Below, one piece after another: positions 46,322-54,343 of a stretch of DNA of 64,000 nt (position 1 is the first letter of the stretch; every line of letters starts with the position of its first letter). Position numbers and translations under genes: made by a program. The stretch is from JBGSPQ01 sp041738505 (GTDB lineage Bacteria; Patescibacteriota; Gracilibacteria; UBA1369), in the NCBI GenBank assembly GCA_041738505.1, contig JBGSPQ010000023.1, positions 4,018-68,017 of the forward strand. The letters run 5' to 3'. The notes beneath the pieces were generated by a model. That model saw nothing but the letters and a program-made list of their open reading frames with translations. It did not search any database and was not told the DNA's origin.

Positions 46322-47462
46322 TGGACGTTTCGCTGTTAGTGGTGGATGTTTCGGATACGATTTCGTATTCGGTGACGATAACCCCCGCGCCCAGAGAGGC
46401 GATTGCTTCGAACGATGAACTGGTGAGATCCAAATCCATTCCCTGCGCGTAGGGGCCGCGGTCGTTTATTTTTACGACAACCTCTTTACCGTTGGAAAGG
46501 TTGGTTACTTTTATCATGGTTCCGAAAGGGAGTGTTTTATGGGCGGCGGTCGGTAGGTTTGTGTCGAATTTTTCGCCGGAGGCCGTGCTCCAGTTTACGT
46601 CGTCAAACCCGTACCAGGTGGCTACGGCAAAGAGATTGCCTTTTTGGCTTTTGATCATTCTGTAAACCAGATCCGCAAAGTCTCCGCGGTTCATGTTTTG
46701 GGAGGGATTGAGTGATCCGTCCGCCCGGCTGCGGATGATAAGGCTTCTTTCGCTTGAAACCTGCGCGTATGGCGCGAACCAGGCGTCAATCGGTACGTCG
46801 GCGTAGGGCGGTTCGGTAATGCTTGAGGGGACTATGCCGCCTTCCAGCAGTAAAGCGATTTTTAAACTTTCGGCGCGGTTGATGGTGTTTTCGGGGTGGA
46901 ATAGTCCGTCGGGATAACCTTCCACTACTTGTTTTTCCCAGGCGGAAAGGACGTGGCCGTAAAACCAGGCGTCAACGGGCACGTCGGCGAATTGGAATCC
47001 GGTTGTTTCTTCGGTTAGAGTTTCCGGTTCTGTTGTTGTGGATTCGTCTGTTGATGGCTGAGTGTTGTCGGTTTCATCAACGGCCGTGGGGGGAAGTTCG
47101 GATAAGGTTATTGTTGTTTCGGTGGTTTCTTCGGGGGCGATGTCGGCCGGTTCTTCGGTGATGTCGGCCGGTTCCGTTGATTCTTCCGTGAGCGCGCCGG
47201 CAAGAATTTTTAAAGCTTCGGCGCGGTTGATTTCGTCCAGCGGTTTGAAACTGCCGTCCTCGTATCCCTGAATGAGTCCGTTTTCTTTTAGGTATTTGAT
47301 GGCAACGTAGTGTTTGTCTCCGAGTTCTATGTCGGTAAAGACGTGAGTGTCCGTCGGTGCTTCGTTGATCGGTTCGTCAAAGGCCGCCGCCAGGTTTACA
47401 CTGACAGACAGCGTTACCAGCGTGGAGACGATTTTTACCGGAGTGTTATATTTTTTTTGCAT
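46299..47462 (-). CDS. SLH-domain protein with RlpA-like double-psi beta-barrel
   Basis: This is a protein of 387 residues from the ATG at 47462; GAGG six bases upstream supports it, and a longer frame runs back into khpB. It has a signal peptide (PVKIVSTLVTLSVSVNLAAA). Three SLH domains follow (HVFTDIELGDKHYVAIKYLKE; QFADVPVDAWFYGHVLSAWEK; PYADVPIDAWFAPYAQVSSE), separated by a Glu/Thr/Pro-rich linker. An RlpA-like domain forms the C-terminus (FAVATWYGFDDVNWSTASGEKFD, HKTLPFGTMIKVTNLSNGKEVVVKINDRGPYAQGMDLDLTSSSF). RlpA cleaves or binds peptidoglycan free of stem peptides at the septum. It lies between khpB and an FtsL-like gene, so it may form part of a division/wall unit. Confidence 0.9.
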   Translation of the reverse strand: MQKKYNTPVKIVSTLVTLSVSVNLAAAFDEPINEAPTDTHVFTDIELGDKHYVAIKYLKENGLIQGYEDGSFKPLDEINRAEALKILAGALTEESTEPADITEEPADIAPEETTETTITLSELPPTAVDETDNTQPSTDESTTTEPETLTEETTGFQFADVPVDAWFYGHVLSAWEKQVVEGYPDGLFHPENTINRAESLKIALLLEGGIVPSSITEPPYADVPIDAWFAPYAQVSSERSLIIRSRADGSLNPSQNMNRGDFADLVYRMIKSQKGNLFAVATWYGFDDVNWSTASGEKFDTNLPTAAHKTLPFGTMIKVTNLSNGKEVVVKINDRGPYAQGMDLDLTSSSFEAIASLGAGVIVTEYEIVSETSTTNSETSNEIDYRF

Positions 47463-47493
47463 CGGCGGCCTCGTTAGTTGGTTGTACATTGCG

Positions 47494-48072
47494 TTATTCT
47501 TCGTCATCGCTTGAAAGCGCGGATGAAAGATCGGTGTTTTCCGCGGAAAAATCGCTGATGTCGTCATCATCGCCGGCCAGATTGGTGCCGGAAAAAAGGT
47601 CTGATTGTCCGCCACTCGCGCCGTCTTTCAATTTGATTGTAAGGTATCGGAAGTCACCCTGTCCCACGGATTCGGTAATGACGTCGTTGAATTTAGAGGC
47701 GATGTGCAGGTGAATAAGTCTTCGGAAGTAAGGGGCCATGGGCGGTAGAGATTGTTCTCTGCCGGTTTTTCGCAGTGTTTCTATTTTGCGTTCAGCCAGA
47801 TTTTTTACGTTGTCCTCCTGTCTTTTTTTGTAGTTGTCCACGTCCAGCACCAGATTAAGTTCGCCGTCGTGTTTTCTGTGCAGGATGGTTTTTACAATGC
47901 TCTGAAGGGCGTGAATGTTTTCTCCGTGATGACCGATGAGCAGGCTCGGCTCCTCGCTTTCAATGTTCACCCTGACGGTGTTGTCATCGCTTTTTTCCAG
48001 TCTCACTCTGCGAAAAGGAGTGCAGAGTCTGGTAAGAATTTCTTCCACGGTTTCCTGAATAAGAGTGTCCAT
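47494..48072 (-). CDS. khpB: RNA-binding protein KhpB (Jag)
   Basis: This 192-residue protein carries a KH domain (residues about 40-90) with the loop LLIGHHGENIHALQSIV and an R3H domain at about 100-145 (APYFRRLIHLHIASKFNDV). It ends with a long acidic low-complexity tail. The N-terminal jag segment (MDTLIQETVEEILTRLC) is reduced. KhpB binds many mRNAs and small RNAs and affects cell elongation and division. The gene lies directly after yidC as in most bacteria (28 bases between), and the SLH-RlpA gene follows closely. The acidic tail is longer than usual. Confidence 0.93.
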   Translation of the reverse strand: MDTLIQETVEEILTRLCTPFRRVRLEKSDDNTVRVNIESEEPSLLIGHHGENIHALQSIVKTILHRKHDGELNLVLDVDNYKKRQEDNVKNLAERKIETLRKTGREQSLPPMAPYFRRLIHLHIASKFNDVITESVGQGDFRYLTIKLKDGASGGQSDLFSGTNLAGDDDDISDFSAENTDLSSALSSDDEE

Positions 48073-48100
48073 ACAGTCTGATAAGATTAAATGATAAGTG

Positions 48101-49351
48101 TTATTTTTTTGAAACGACGCGGACTTTTACGGTATCGGTATCCACCTGCCTGTTCACGACAATCTGCTGTAGAATGCCGTAAATTGTGGACGCGCTCCAG
48201 TAAAGTCCCACACCCGCCGGCACCGAGGCCGTAAACAGCGCAATCATCACCGGCATAATGTAAGTCATCATCATGTTGGCCATCTCCATCTCGTTGCCTT
48301 TTCCTTTCTTGTCTTTATTATGATTATCGTTATCCTGTCGTTTTTTGGTTCGCATCATGGCCAGTTTCATCTGGAAGAACTGCAGGGCGCCGACAATCAA
48401 AGGCAGAATAAAGGCATTGATTTTGGTCAATTCCAGGATGCCCAGGAAGTTGGTGTTAACTGCGGCGATGGAAAAGTCTTTTAATGGTTCATATAACAGG
48501 TAGGCGTTGTTGGGATTTAGCCCGTCCTGAATAACGTAGAAAATCGCGATCAGAAAAGGAAACTGAATCAAAAGCGGCAAACAACTGCCCAGCGGATTTA
48601 CTTTGTGTTCCTGCCAGAGAGCCATTGTTTCTTTGGCGATCATTTCCTGGTTGTCCTTGTATTTTTCTTTGATGCGATTGAGCTTGGGCTGTAGTTCCTG
48701 CATTTTTCTTTGTGACTTCATCGCCTTTTGCGAAGGTATCAGCAGGATTGTTCTGATGATGATGGTCAGCAGAATGATGGCAAGGCCCAGGTCGTGTCCC
48801 GGGACGATGGTTGTAAGTCCGATAAGGGCGTTGTAAATGGGCTGGTAAAAACCTGTAGTCCAAATGATACCGAACCATCCCTGAGGAGTGACTTCAAATT
48901 CGTTGGATTCAATAACCGCGGATTTTGTAGTGTCTTCGGGTACTTTAATGTCGGCGGAGACTTTATATGTACCCATTTCGCCAAAAAGCGCGTGGTTCCA
49001 GGAACCGAATCTGATGGATATTTCCTGTCCGGGTGCGATTTCCAGGTTCGGGGCGCTTGAGCAGTCTATTTCCGCCGTGTTTGTAATCGGAATCCAGCCT
49101 TCGGCGGTTTTTTTGACCGCGCCCAGCGGTTCACGCGGGCAGGTGTTTTCTATTATCGCCTTCAGTTCGGTGTTGTTTTTGATTTTCACCGTTACGATGT
49201 CGTTTTGCGCGAATTCCTTGTGGATTGTTATTACGTCAAAATTCTGACCGGATGGTGTGGGTGTGTCGGAGCCGGGGTTAAAGAAAAGGCTCATTGTGAT
49301 GTACACAAGCAGAAAGATGATTCCGTAATGGAGAAATTTCTTTTTATCCAT
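48101..49351 (-). CDS. yidC: Membrane protein insertase YidC
   Basis: The 416-residue insertase places membrane proteins into the cytoplasmic membrane with or without the Sec translocon. TM1 (HYGIIFLLVYITMSLFF) is followed by a small extracytoplasmic beta domain, residues about 35-155, shorter than in Proteobacteria but larger than in most Gram-positives. The conserved core starts at GLAIILLTIIIRTILLIPSQKAMKSQRKMQELQPKLNRIKEKY and includes PLGSCLPLLIQFPFLIAIFYVIQ and the last helices SVPAGVGLYWSASTIYGILQQIV. The conserved hydrophilic-groove Arg is in IIIRTILL. A cytoplasmic Lys/Asp/Asn loop lies in the C2 region. It overlaps rnpA by 8 bases. Confidence 0.96.
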   Translation of the reverse strand: MDKKKFLHYGIIFLLVYITMSLFFNPGSDTPTPSGQNFDVITIHKEFAQNDIVTVKIKNNTELKAIIENTCPREPLGAVKKTAEGWIPITNTAEIDCSSAPNLEIAPGQEISIRFGSWNHALFGEMGTYKVSADIKVPEDTTKSAVIESNEFEVTPQGWFGIIWTTGFYQPIYNALIGLTTIVPGHDLGLAIILLTIIIRTILLIPSQKAMKSQRKMQELQPKLNRIKEKYKDNQEMIAKETMALWQEHKVNPLGSCLPLLIQFPFLIAIFYVIQDGLNPNNAYLLYEPLKDFSIAAVNTNFLGILELTKINAFILPLIVGALQFFQMKLAMMRTKKRQDNDNHNKDKKGKGNEMEMANMMMTYIMPVMIALFTASVPAGVGLYWSASTIYGILQQIVVNRQVDTDTVKVRVVSKK

Positions 49352-49676
49352 GTATTTTTTGTAGAGTTTGAATCAGGTGTTTATTGAGTTTTTGCCAGTC
49401 CAGTACCGCCGCGGCGTTTTTGGCGATGATGACTATATTAAAGGGTTTTGGTATTGAGTCCGCCGACTTGCGGATGATTTCGTACAAGCGGCGGCGCAAG
49501 CGGTTTCTGTCCACGGCGTTTGGAAATACTTTCGTGCTTACGCTCGCGCTGTACCTGTTTTCTGTGCCGCGGGACGGAATGAATTTGATATTAAAATATT
49601 CGTTTGAAACGCGATGCCCCTTTTTCAGGGCGTAGGTAACGGCCGATCTTGTTAGCCGGTTGTTACGGGGTATCAT
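49344..49676 (-). CDS. rnpA: Ribonuclease P protein component
   Basis: This 110-residue basic protein helps RNase P RNA to process the 5' ends of tRNAs. It shows the opening RLTRSAVTYALKKGHRVS, FIPSRGTENRYSASVSTKVFPNAVDRNRLRRRLYEIIR with the RNR/RRR signature near residues 60-65, and the C-terminal helix LNKHLIQTLQK. The position after rpmH and before yidC is the standard bacterial order. No yidD gene sits between rnpA and yidC, in contrast to many bacteria; the two genes overlap by 8 bases. Confidence 0.95.
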   Translation of the reverse strand: MIPRNNRLTRSAVTYALKKGHRVSNEYFNIKFIPSRGTENRYSASVSTKVFPNAVDRNRLRRRLYEIIRKSADSIPKPFNIVIIAKNAAAVLDWQKLNKHLIQTLQKIHG

Positions 49677-49697
49677 GTTTGGATTTTCATCTGAAAA

Positions 49698-49844
49698 TTA
49701 GACTTTCCCCTTGCTAATAACCGTCAGTTTTTTTCTGCCTTTTGCTCTGCGGCGGTTTAAAACCTTCATGCCGTCGGAGGTGCTCATGCGTTTTAGAAAA
49801 CCGTGGGTTCTTGCTCGCTTCTTTTTCTTTAATTTCCCTTGCAT
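49698..49844 (-). CDS. rpmH: Ribosomal protein bL34
   Basis: I translated the minus strand from the ATG at 49844: 48 residues beginning MQGKLKKKKRARTHGFLKRM and ending LTVISKGKV, with stop at 49698-49700. The core SDGMKVLNRRRAKGRKKL is unmistakably L34. An extra KKKKRA at the N-terminus replaces the usual short start. It heads the rpmH-rnpA-yidC-khpB block; a consensus-like promoter lies 36 bases upstream. Confidence 0.97.
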   Translation of the reverse strand: MQGKLKKKKRARTHGFLKRMSTSDGMKVLNRRRAKGRKKLTVISKGKV

Positions 49845-49879
49845 ATCATTGCTTAAATAATAGGTTTATAGGCTAAAAG

Positions 49880-49908
49880 AGGATAGCTTCAGCCCATGTA
49901 TCTGTCAA
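49880..49908 (-). promoter_or_regulatory. Promoter of the rpmH operon
   Basis: On the minus strand TTGACA (49903-49908) and TATCCT (49880-49885) are separated by 17 bases. No DnaA-box cluster or dnaA gene is seen here, although rpmH often borders the origin. Confidence 0.6.
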
Positions 49909-49912
49909 ATCA

Positions 49913-50191
49913 TTATTTGTGGCTGTTTCTGTTTTCCATTTCCTTCATTGCGGCGCAGAAACCAAAGACGCTTCCGGCCAGGGCTCCCAGAATCATGGTT
50001 AAAAAAGAGATGGTGCTGGGCGTCACGGCTTTGAAAGGGCTATCCATTGGAATGATCAGATCCAATAGCATGAGCAGTAACCATATGACAATACCGACGG
50101 CCAGTCCGCAAAAAATACCGAAAAAAGAGCCTCTTAGGGCTCTAAATGTTAAATAAAGGCTGGTATTAACAAAATATTTTTTTAACCACAT
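49913..50191 (-). CDS. Small two-helix membrane protein of unknown function
   Basis: The 92-residue protein has a short amphipathic N-terminus and two membrane helices (FFGIFCGLAVGIVIWLLLMLLDLII and ISFLTMILGALAGSVFGFCAAM), with both ends in the cytoplasm by the positive-inside rule. Gly-xxx-Gly spacings in both helices suggest tight packing or oligomers. The gene overlaps the end of pabA by 10 bases, so it is translationally coupled to that glutamine amidotransferase gene. The family is not recognised. Confidence 0.75.
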   Translation of the reverse strand: MWLKKYFVNTSLYLTFRALRGSFFGIFCGLAVGIVIWLLLMLLDLIIPMDSPFKAVTPSTISFLTMILGALAGSVFGFCAAMKEMENRNSHK

Positions 50192-50766
50192 TGTGAAAGG
50201 AAGTTAAGGATGATTTGACGGCCCTCGTCCGTCATAAAAGATTCCGGATGAAATTGTATTCCAAACAGTTTAAATTGACAATGTTCAATTGCCATGATGA
50301 CATCATCTTCTTCCGAGACGGCGGTTATTTTTAATTCGGCGGGGAATCCGTCGCGCGAACCGCACAGCGAATGGTATCTCATCGCGGGGAAAGGGGATGG
50401 GATGTTTTTGAAAAGAGTCGAGTTGTCGTGGTGGATGAAGCTTTGTTTTCCGTGAATGATTTGGGGGGCGGTTTCTATCTTTCCACCGAATGCTTTTATT
50501 ATTCCCTGGTGGCCCAGGCATACTCCCAATAACGGCTTTTTCCCCGCGAAGTGCCGAATTGCCTCTTCGCATATTCCAAAATCGTCCGGGTTATTCACGG
50601 TGCCGGGGCCCGGTGAAATCATTATATGAGTGGGACTTTGTTCCTCTATTTTTTTTATGGTTATTTGGTCGTTTTTATAGACGACCGGATTTCCGCCCAG
50701 AGACCCTGTAAGTTGATAGAGGTTGTAAGTGAAGGAATCGTAATTGTCTAAGATGAGTGTCTTCAA
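50182..50766 (-). CDS. pabA: Glutamine amidotransferase, component II of aminodeoxychorismate/anthranilate synthase
   Basis: The 194-residue class I glutamine amidotransferase has ILDNYDSFTYNLYQLTGSLG, the oxyanion region MISPGPGTVNNPDDFG, the nucleophile Cys in PLLGVCLGHQGI, and the His/Glu of FGIQFHPESFMTDEG. These mark the PabA/TrpG family, which supplies ammonia to chorismate-using synthases. The synthase large subunit (PabB or TrpE) is not in the window. PabA and TrpG cannot be told apart by sequence alone, so the symbol is tentative. It diverges from the PP2C-like gene and overlaps a small membrane gene. Confidence 0.88.
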   Translation of the reverse strand: MKTLILDNYDSFTYNLYQLTGSLGGNPVVYKNDQITIKKIEEQSPTHIMISPGPGTVNNPDDFGICEEAIRHFAGKKPLLGVCLGHQGIIKAFGGKIETAPQIIHGKQSFIHHDNSTLFKNIPSPFPAMRYHSLCGSRDGFPAELKITAVSEEDDVIMAIEHCQFKLFGIQFHPESFMTDEGRQIILNFLSQCG

Positions 50767-50848
50767 TGTGAGATTATAATTCTTGTATTTGTTGTTGATT
50801 TATAGTATTTTTGGCAGGAGTTTTATTGTAAGGCTAATACATATAATA

Positions 50849-52831
50849 ATGTCTCTAAGAACACAATACGAGTTTTTGTTTGTCGGCAGGGATGAAGGCA
50901 GTTTTGTGGAAAATTATGCTTACGACCTTGGCGAGGGCGGCGATAACAGCGGCAAGATTTTTATCAATTTGGAGATTCAGAACAACCCGGTGGACGCCGA
51001 AGCGATTGGTGAAACCATTTTTGATTCTCTGCGAAAAACTTTTTTTGCCGATTTGGAAAAGGATCCTTATGAAAGATTTGAAGAGGCTATTCGCGCGGTG
51101 AACAAAGCTTTGATAGCTTTAAAGCAGGAGAAAGTTTCCAAGTTTATCGGAAATCTGCATGTGCTGATTGCGGCGATTGCCGACAATACCTTATATGTAA
51201 CACAGACCGGCGAGGCCGAGGCTTATTTGATCAGGCGCAGACTTTGCAGTCCCATTAGCGAGAATCTTGCGGAAGAGGGGGCTGTGGATATTTTTACAAA
51301 TATTGCCAGCGGTTCCGTGGAGCCCGGCGATTTTATTTTGTTTTCGTCCACCAGACTTGTCCGCTATGTGAGCAAGACCGATTTGGCCAAGCTTTGTTCC
51401 AGCCAGAATCTGGTTACTTCGCTGGCGGAATTAAAGGATTATTTGAATACGGAGGTGCTGGGGAAAGTGGGTATGATAGGGATTACGGCTCATGAGACGG
51501 CGCCGGATTTAAACGCACAGGAGCGGGGGGAGATTGTGGAGCATTTGGAAAAAGAGGAGGTGTATGTGGATAGGGATAGCGGAGGCGCCGGCGGTAGAAC
51601 TAGTAACGCTTTAAAGGACGCGGTTTCGCTTTTGACCGGGGCTGTAAACGATTTGCGCGGTAAAGTTTCCGATATCGGTTCAAAGCGAAAGGCAAGGACT
51701 TCCAGATCCTCCGATGGGGGATGGAAAGATGTCAGGAGCTGGAGCAAAGACAGAATGCTGACAGTGATTATCATTACCGTTCTGGTTCTGGTTGTGGGTA
51801 TATGGTGGATGAAAGGACAGGCAGAGGAACAACAAAAGATTGAAGAATTTTCCACAATACTGGATGAAGTGAAGGCCGAAGTGGGTTCCGCCGAGACAAC
51901 CGGACAATATAATAAGGATCAGGCGGGTGAAATGCTTGCGCACGCAGAAACGCGGGCGCTGGAGGTTTTGAATTCCGGTTATCACCGCGCCAAGGCCAAT
52001 GAAATTCTGGAGACTATCGTTTCTACGAGAGACAGACTGGATAACATTATTCACGCCGAAACCAGAATGCTAGCGGATCTTGCCGTTAAACGGGACAACG
52101 TTTCCGCCCTGGGTTTGTTGAGTCTGAACAATACTTTGTACGCGTATGAATATAACGCTCTTTATCCGATTGTGTTAAATGAGGTGCAGGATCCGGTTTC
52201 AATTGACGAAAATGAAACCATTGTGGACGCAACGGTTTATGAGGATGAAAACTCAATACTGTTTTTTACAAAAACCGGTAAGCTGATTGAATATAAGGAT
52301 AACAGAATGACTTTTATTGACGGCACCGATGGTGAGTTTAAGAGGGGAGTTTCGGTTCAGGCTTACAGTAACAAGTTCTATATTCTTGATGCCGAGCAAA
52401 ACCAGATTTGGAGATATACCAGAAGAAGAGATAAATTTGATGCCGCGGAGGCCTGGAATGTTAACGCGGAGATTAAGAACGGAGTGGATTTCGCGATTGA
52501 CGGGAATATTTATGTTCTTAACAACGACGGGTATATTACAAAGATTTACAGCGGTAACCGCGAGGATTTCCCGGTAAAACGTCAGCCGATGCAACTGATG
52601 GAAAATCCCACCAAAATTTATACGGAGCTGGATATGAATCAGATATATATTCTTGAGCCCGAATTAAGAAGGGTTCTGATTTTCCAGAAAGATGCCAAAA
52701 CCGGCGGCGCAACTTACAACAACCAGATCGTGTTTGATGATGTTCAGGATATGAGGGATCTGTACGTTGATAAAGATACCAATAAACTCTACGTTCTGGA
52801 TAAGACCAAGGTTTACGAAGTGGCTTTATAA
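50849..52831 (+). CDS. PP2C-like / single TM / beta-propeller-like protein
   Basis: The protein has about 660 residues from the ATG at 50849; an upstream ATG at 50783 is possible but adds a hydrophobic stretch without a ribosome-binding site. Residues 1-215 resemble a PPM/PP2C fold (FINLEIQNNPVDAEAIGETIFDSLRKTFF, AANKALIALKQE-type helix, VLIAAIADNTLYVTQTGEAEAYLIR, VEPGDFILFSSTRLV), but the Asp metal ligands of active phosphatases are not evident, so it may be a pseudo-phosphatase. A basic linker leads to one membrane helix at about 302-320 (MLTVIIITVLVLVVGIWWM). The outside part has a coiled coil and then six or so propeller-like blades (NNTLYAYEYNAL, ILFFTKTGKLIEY, FYILDAEQNQIWRY, IYVLNNDGYITKIY, IYILEPELRRVLIF, LYVLDKTKVYEV). 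The 3' end overlaps the convergent glycosyltransferase gene by 6 bases. Confidence 0.8.
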   Translation: MSLRTQYEFLFVGRDEGSFVENYAYDLGEGGDNSGKIFINLEIQNNPVDAEAIGETIFDSLRKTFFADLEKDPYERFEEAIRAVNKALIALKQEKVSKFIGNLHVLIAAIADNTLYVTQTGEAEAYLIRRRLCSPISENLAEEGAVDIFTNIASGSVEPGDFILFSSTRLVRYVSKTDLAKLCSSQNLVTSLAELKDYLNTEVLGKVGMIGITAHETAPDLNAQERGEIVEHLEKEEVYVDRDSGGAGGRTSNALKDAVSLLTGAVNDLRGKVSDIGSKRKARTSRSSDGGWKDVRSWSKDRMLTVIIITVLVLVVGIWWMKGQAEEQQKIEEFSTILDEVKAEVGSAETTGQYNKDQAGEMLAHAETRALEVLNSGYHRAKANEILETIVSTRDRLDNIIHAETRMLADLAVKRDNVSALGLLSLNNTLYAYEYNALYPIVLNEVQDPVSIDENETIVDATVYEDENSILFFTKTGKLIEYKDNRMTFIDGTDGEFKRGVSVQAYSNKFYILDAEQNQIWRYTRRRDKFDAAEAWNVNAEIKNGVDFAIDGNIYVLNNDGYITKIYSGNREDFPVKRQPMQLMENPTKIYTELDMNQIYILEPELRRVLIFQKDAKTGGATYNNQIVFDDVQDMRDLYVDKDTNKLYVLDKTKVYEVAL

Positions 52832-54265
52832 CAGTCCCGAAAGAAAGTCCGCGATATCCAGCGCCGCCTGGGGTCTGCTCATTTTGGCGATTTTGCGGGT
52901 GAATGCGGTATAGTTTTTTCTAATGAATTCAACGTCGCCGGCTATGTCTTTTTGAGCGGGTTCGGCTATGACTCCCAGATGGTATCTCTGGATTAGTTCG
53001 GCGTTGCCGGCTTCCTGTCCGGGGATGATGGATGTGATGATTATCGGTTTGCCGGCGGCCACGCATTCCATAACTGTGGATCCTCCGGCTTTGGTTATGA
53101 CAAGATCGCAGGATTTGATGAACGTTGGCATTTGATCGGTCCAACCGAAAATTTTAACATTGGTCTTGTTGCCGTATTTTTCCAGTTTGGGTCTCAATTT
53201 GGAATCGCGGCCCGTAATCACAATGACGTTGTATTTGTTGTTTTCGGTCAAGGAATTGATGATTCTGATGTTCTTTCTTTGTTGCTGTGAAGTTGGTAAA
53301 AATAAAACCGTGAATTTTTTGGGATTCAGTCCGATTTCCTCTAAAAATTTTTCGCGGTCGGTTTTTTGAATAAAATCCAGTCTCACGGGGTAGCCCAGCA
53401 CTTTGATTTTTTCGTAGGGGACGCCCAGTTTGTGAATGGAAGTGGCGGTATCGTTGTTTGCGACAAGCAGATAGTCGTTGTCGGCGATAACCCAGCTGTT
53501 GTGAATGGTGATGGAGTCGGTGATAACGCTTACGAATTTTGCGTTTTTATTGGTCTTTTTGCGGATTTCCGAGGCCAGATAGCTCCAGACCGGATATGTG
53601 GAAATGACCAGGTCGGGATTTTTTTCCTGAAAAAATTTGGTCAGTTTGGTTAATACAAAGGGGTAATTAACCTGATTCAAAAGCTTGATCAAAGGTACGC
53701 GGGTGTTGGTGCTTTCGTATAAGAGTTTGTACAGACTGGGGGTGAATTTCACCCAGCTTTCATAGGTGCTTTTGGTGAATGAGTTGATAAACGAACTGAT
53801 AACTTCCTGGAAATCTATAATTTCCACATCGTAGTCATGGCCGTAATTGTGTTCAAAGGCCTCTTTGATGGCTTTAGATACGGACATATGGCCCTGGCCA
53901 AGTTCGGCGGAAAGAATCATGATTCTTTTTTGTTTGCTTTTGAATCCGGCCAGATTGTTTCTCAGTCCGTTAAGTTTTTTGAAAATTTCCTCTTTTTCTT
54001 CCGCGGTCATGTCGGAGTTTTTTGCCGAAAGATCCAACAGAGCCATGATGCCGTGGATGCTTTCTTCGGCTTTTTCAAAGTGAAGACCGTGGTCTTTTTG
54101 TTCGGGATTGGCGAATGCTTTCGCCACGTTGGCGGTCAGGTTCATGCCCTCTTCTTCAATTTTATTTTTGATAAGAGGAGCATCCTTCTTTTCCAGTGAC
54201 TGAAGGATTTCATGAACGGTTGTGAGAGCCTGCACATATACGCTGGTTTTCTGGAACGGCAACAT
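52826..54265 (-). CDS. GT28 (MGDG synthase / UgtP-like) glycosyltransferase with N-terminal helical domain
   Basis: The 479-residue protein has two parts. Residues 1-110 are a four-helix segment (QALTTVHEILQSLEKK, KNKIEEEGMNLTANVAKAF, FEKAEESIHGIMALLDLSAK, EEIFKKLNGLRNNLAGFK) whose pattern looks like the S23/avd-like four-helix-bundle family. From about 114 a GT28 fold starts (RIMILSAELGQGHMSVSKAIKEAF) and continues with PDLVISTYPVWSYLASE, KIKVLGYPVRLDF, the UDP-sugar region IFGWTDQMPTFIKSCDLVITKAGGSTVMECVAAGKPIII and GQEAGNAELI. That matches MGDG synthase / UgtP, which glycosylate diacylglycerol with UDP-sugars. The product may be a glycolipid anchor. The gene is convergent with and overlaps the PP2C-like gene by 6 bases. 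Confidence 0.88.
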   Translation of the reverse strand: MLPFQKTSVYVQALTTVHEILQSLEKKDAPLIKNKIEEEGMNLTANVAKAFANPEQKDHGLHFEKAEESIHGIMALLDLSAKNSDMTAEEKEEIFKKLNGLRNNLAGFKSKQKRIMILSAELGQGHMSVSKAIKEAFEHNYGHDYDVEIIDFQEVISSFINSFTKSTYESWVKFTPSLYKLLYESTNTRVPLIKLLNQVNYPFVLTKLTKFFQEKNPDLVISTYPVWSYLASEIRKKTNKNAKFVSVITDSITIHNSWVIADNDYLLVANNDTATSIHKLGVPYEKIKVLGYPVRLDFIQKTDREKFLEEIGLNPKKFTVLFLPTSQQQRKNIRIINSLTENNKYNVIVITGRDSKLRPKLEKYGNKTNVKIFGWTDQMPTFIKSCDLVITKAGGSTVMECVAAGKPIIITSIIPGQEAGNAELIQRYHLGVIAEPAQKDIAGDVEFIRKNYTAFTRKIAKMSRPQAALDIADFLSGLL

Positions 54266-54343
54266 TTGTTATTTGGTCAAATATCGCCGACATTCTATAG
54301 GTTTTAGGAGATTGACGCAAGGCGTAATTCATGTTGCCGTAAT

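Noticed and set aside
49845..49912. Replication origin next to rpmH
   Set aside because: No dnaA gene, no cluster of DnaA boxes and no AT-rich unwinding region long enough were found.
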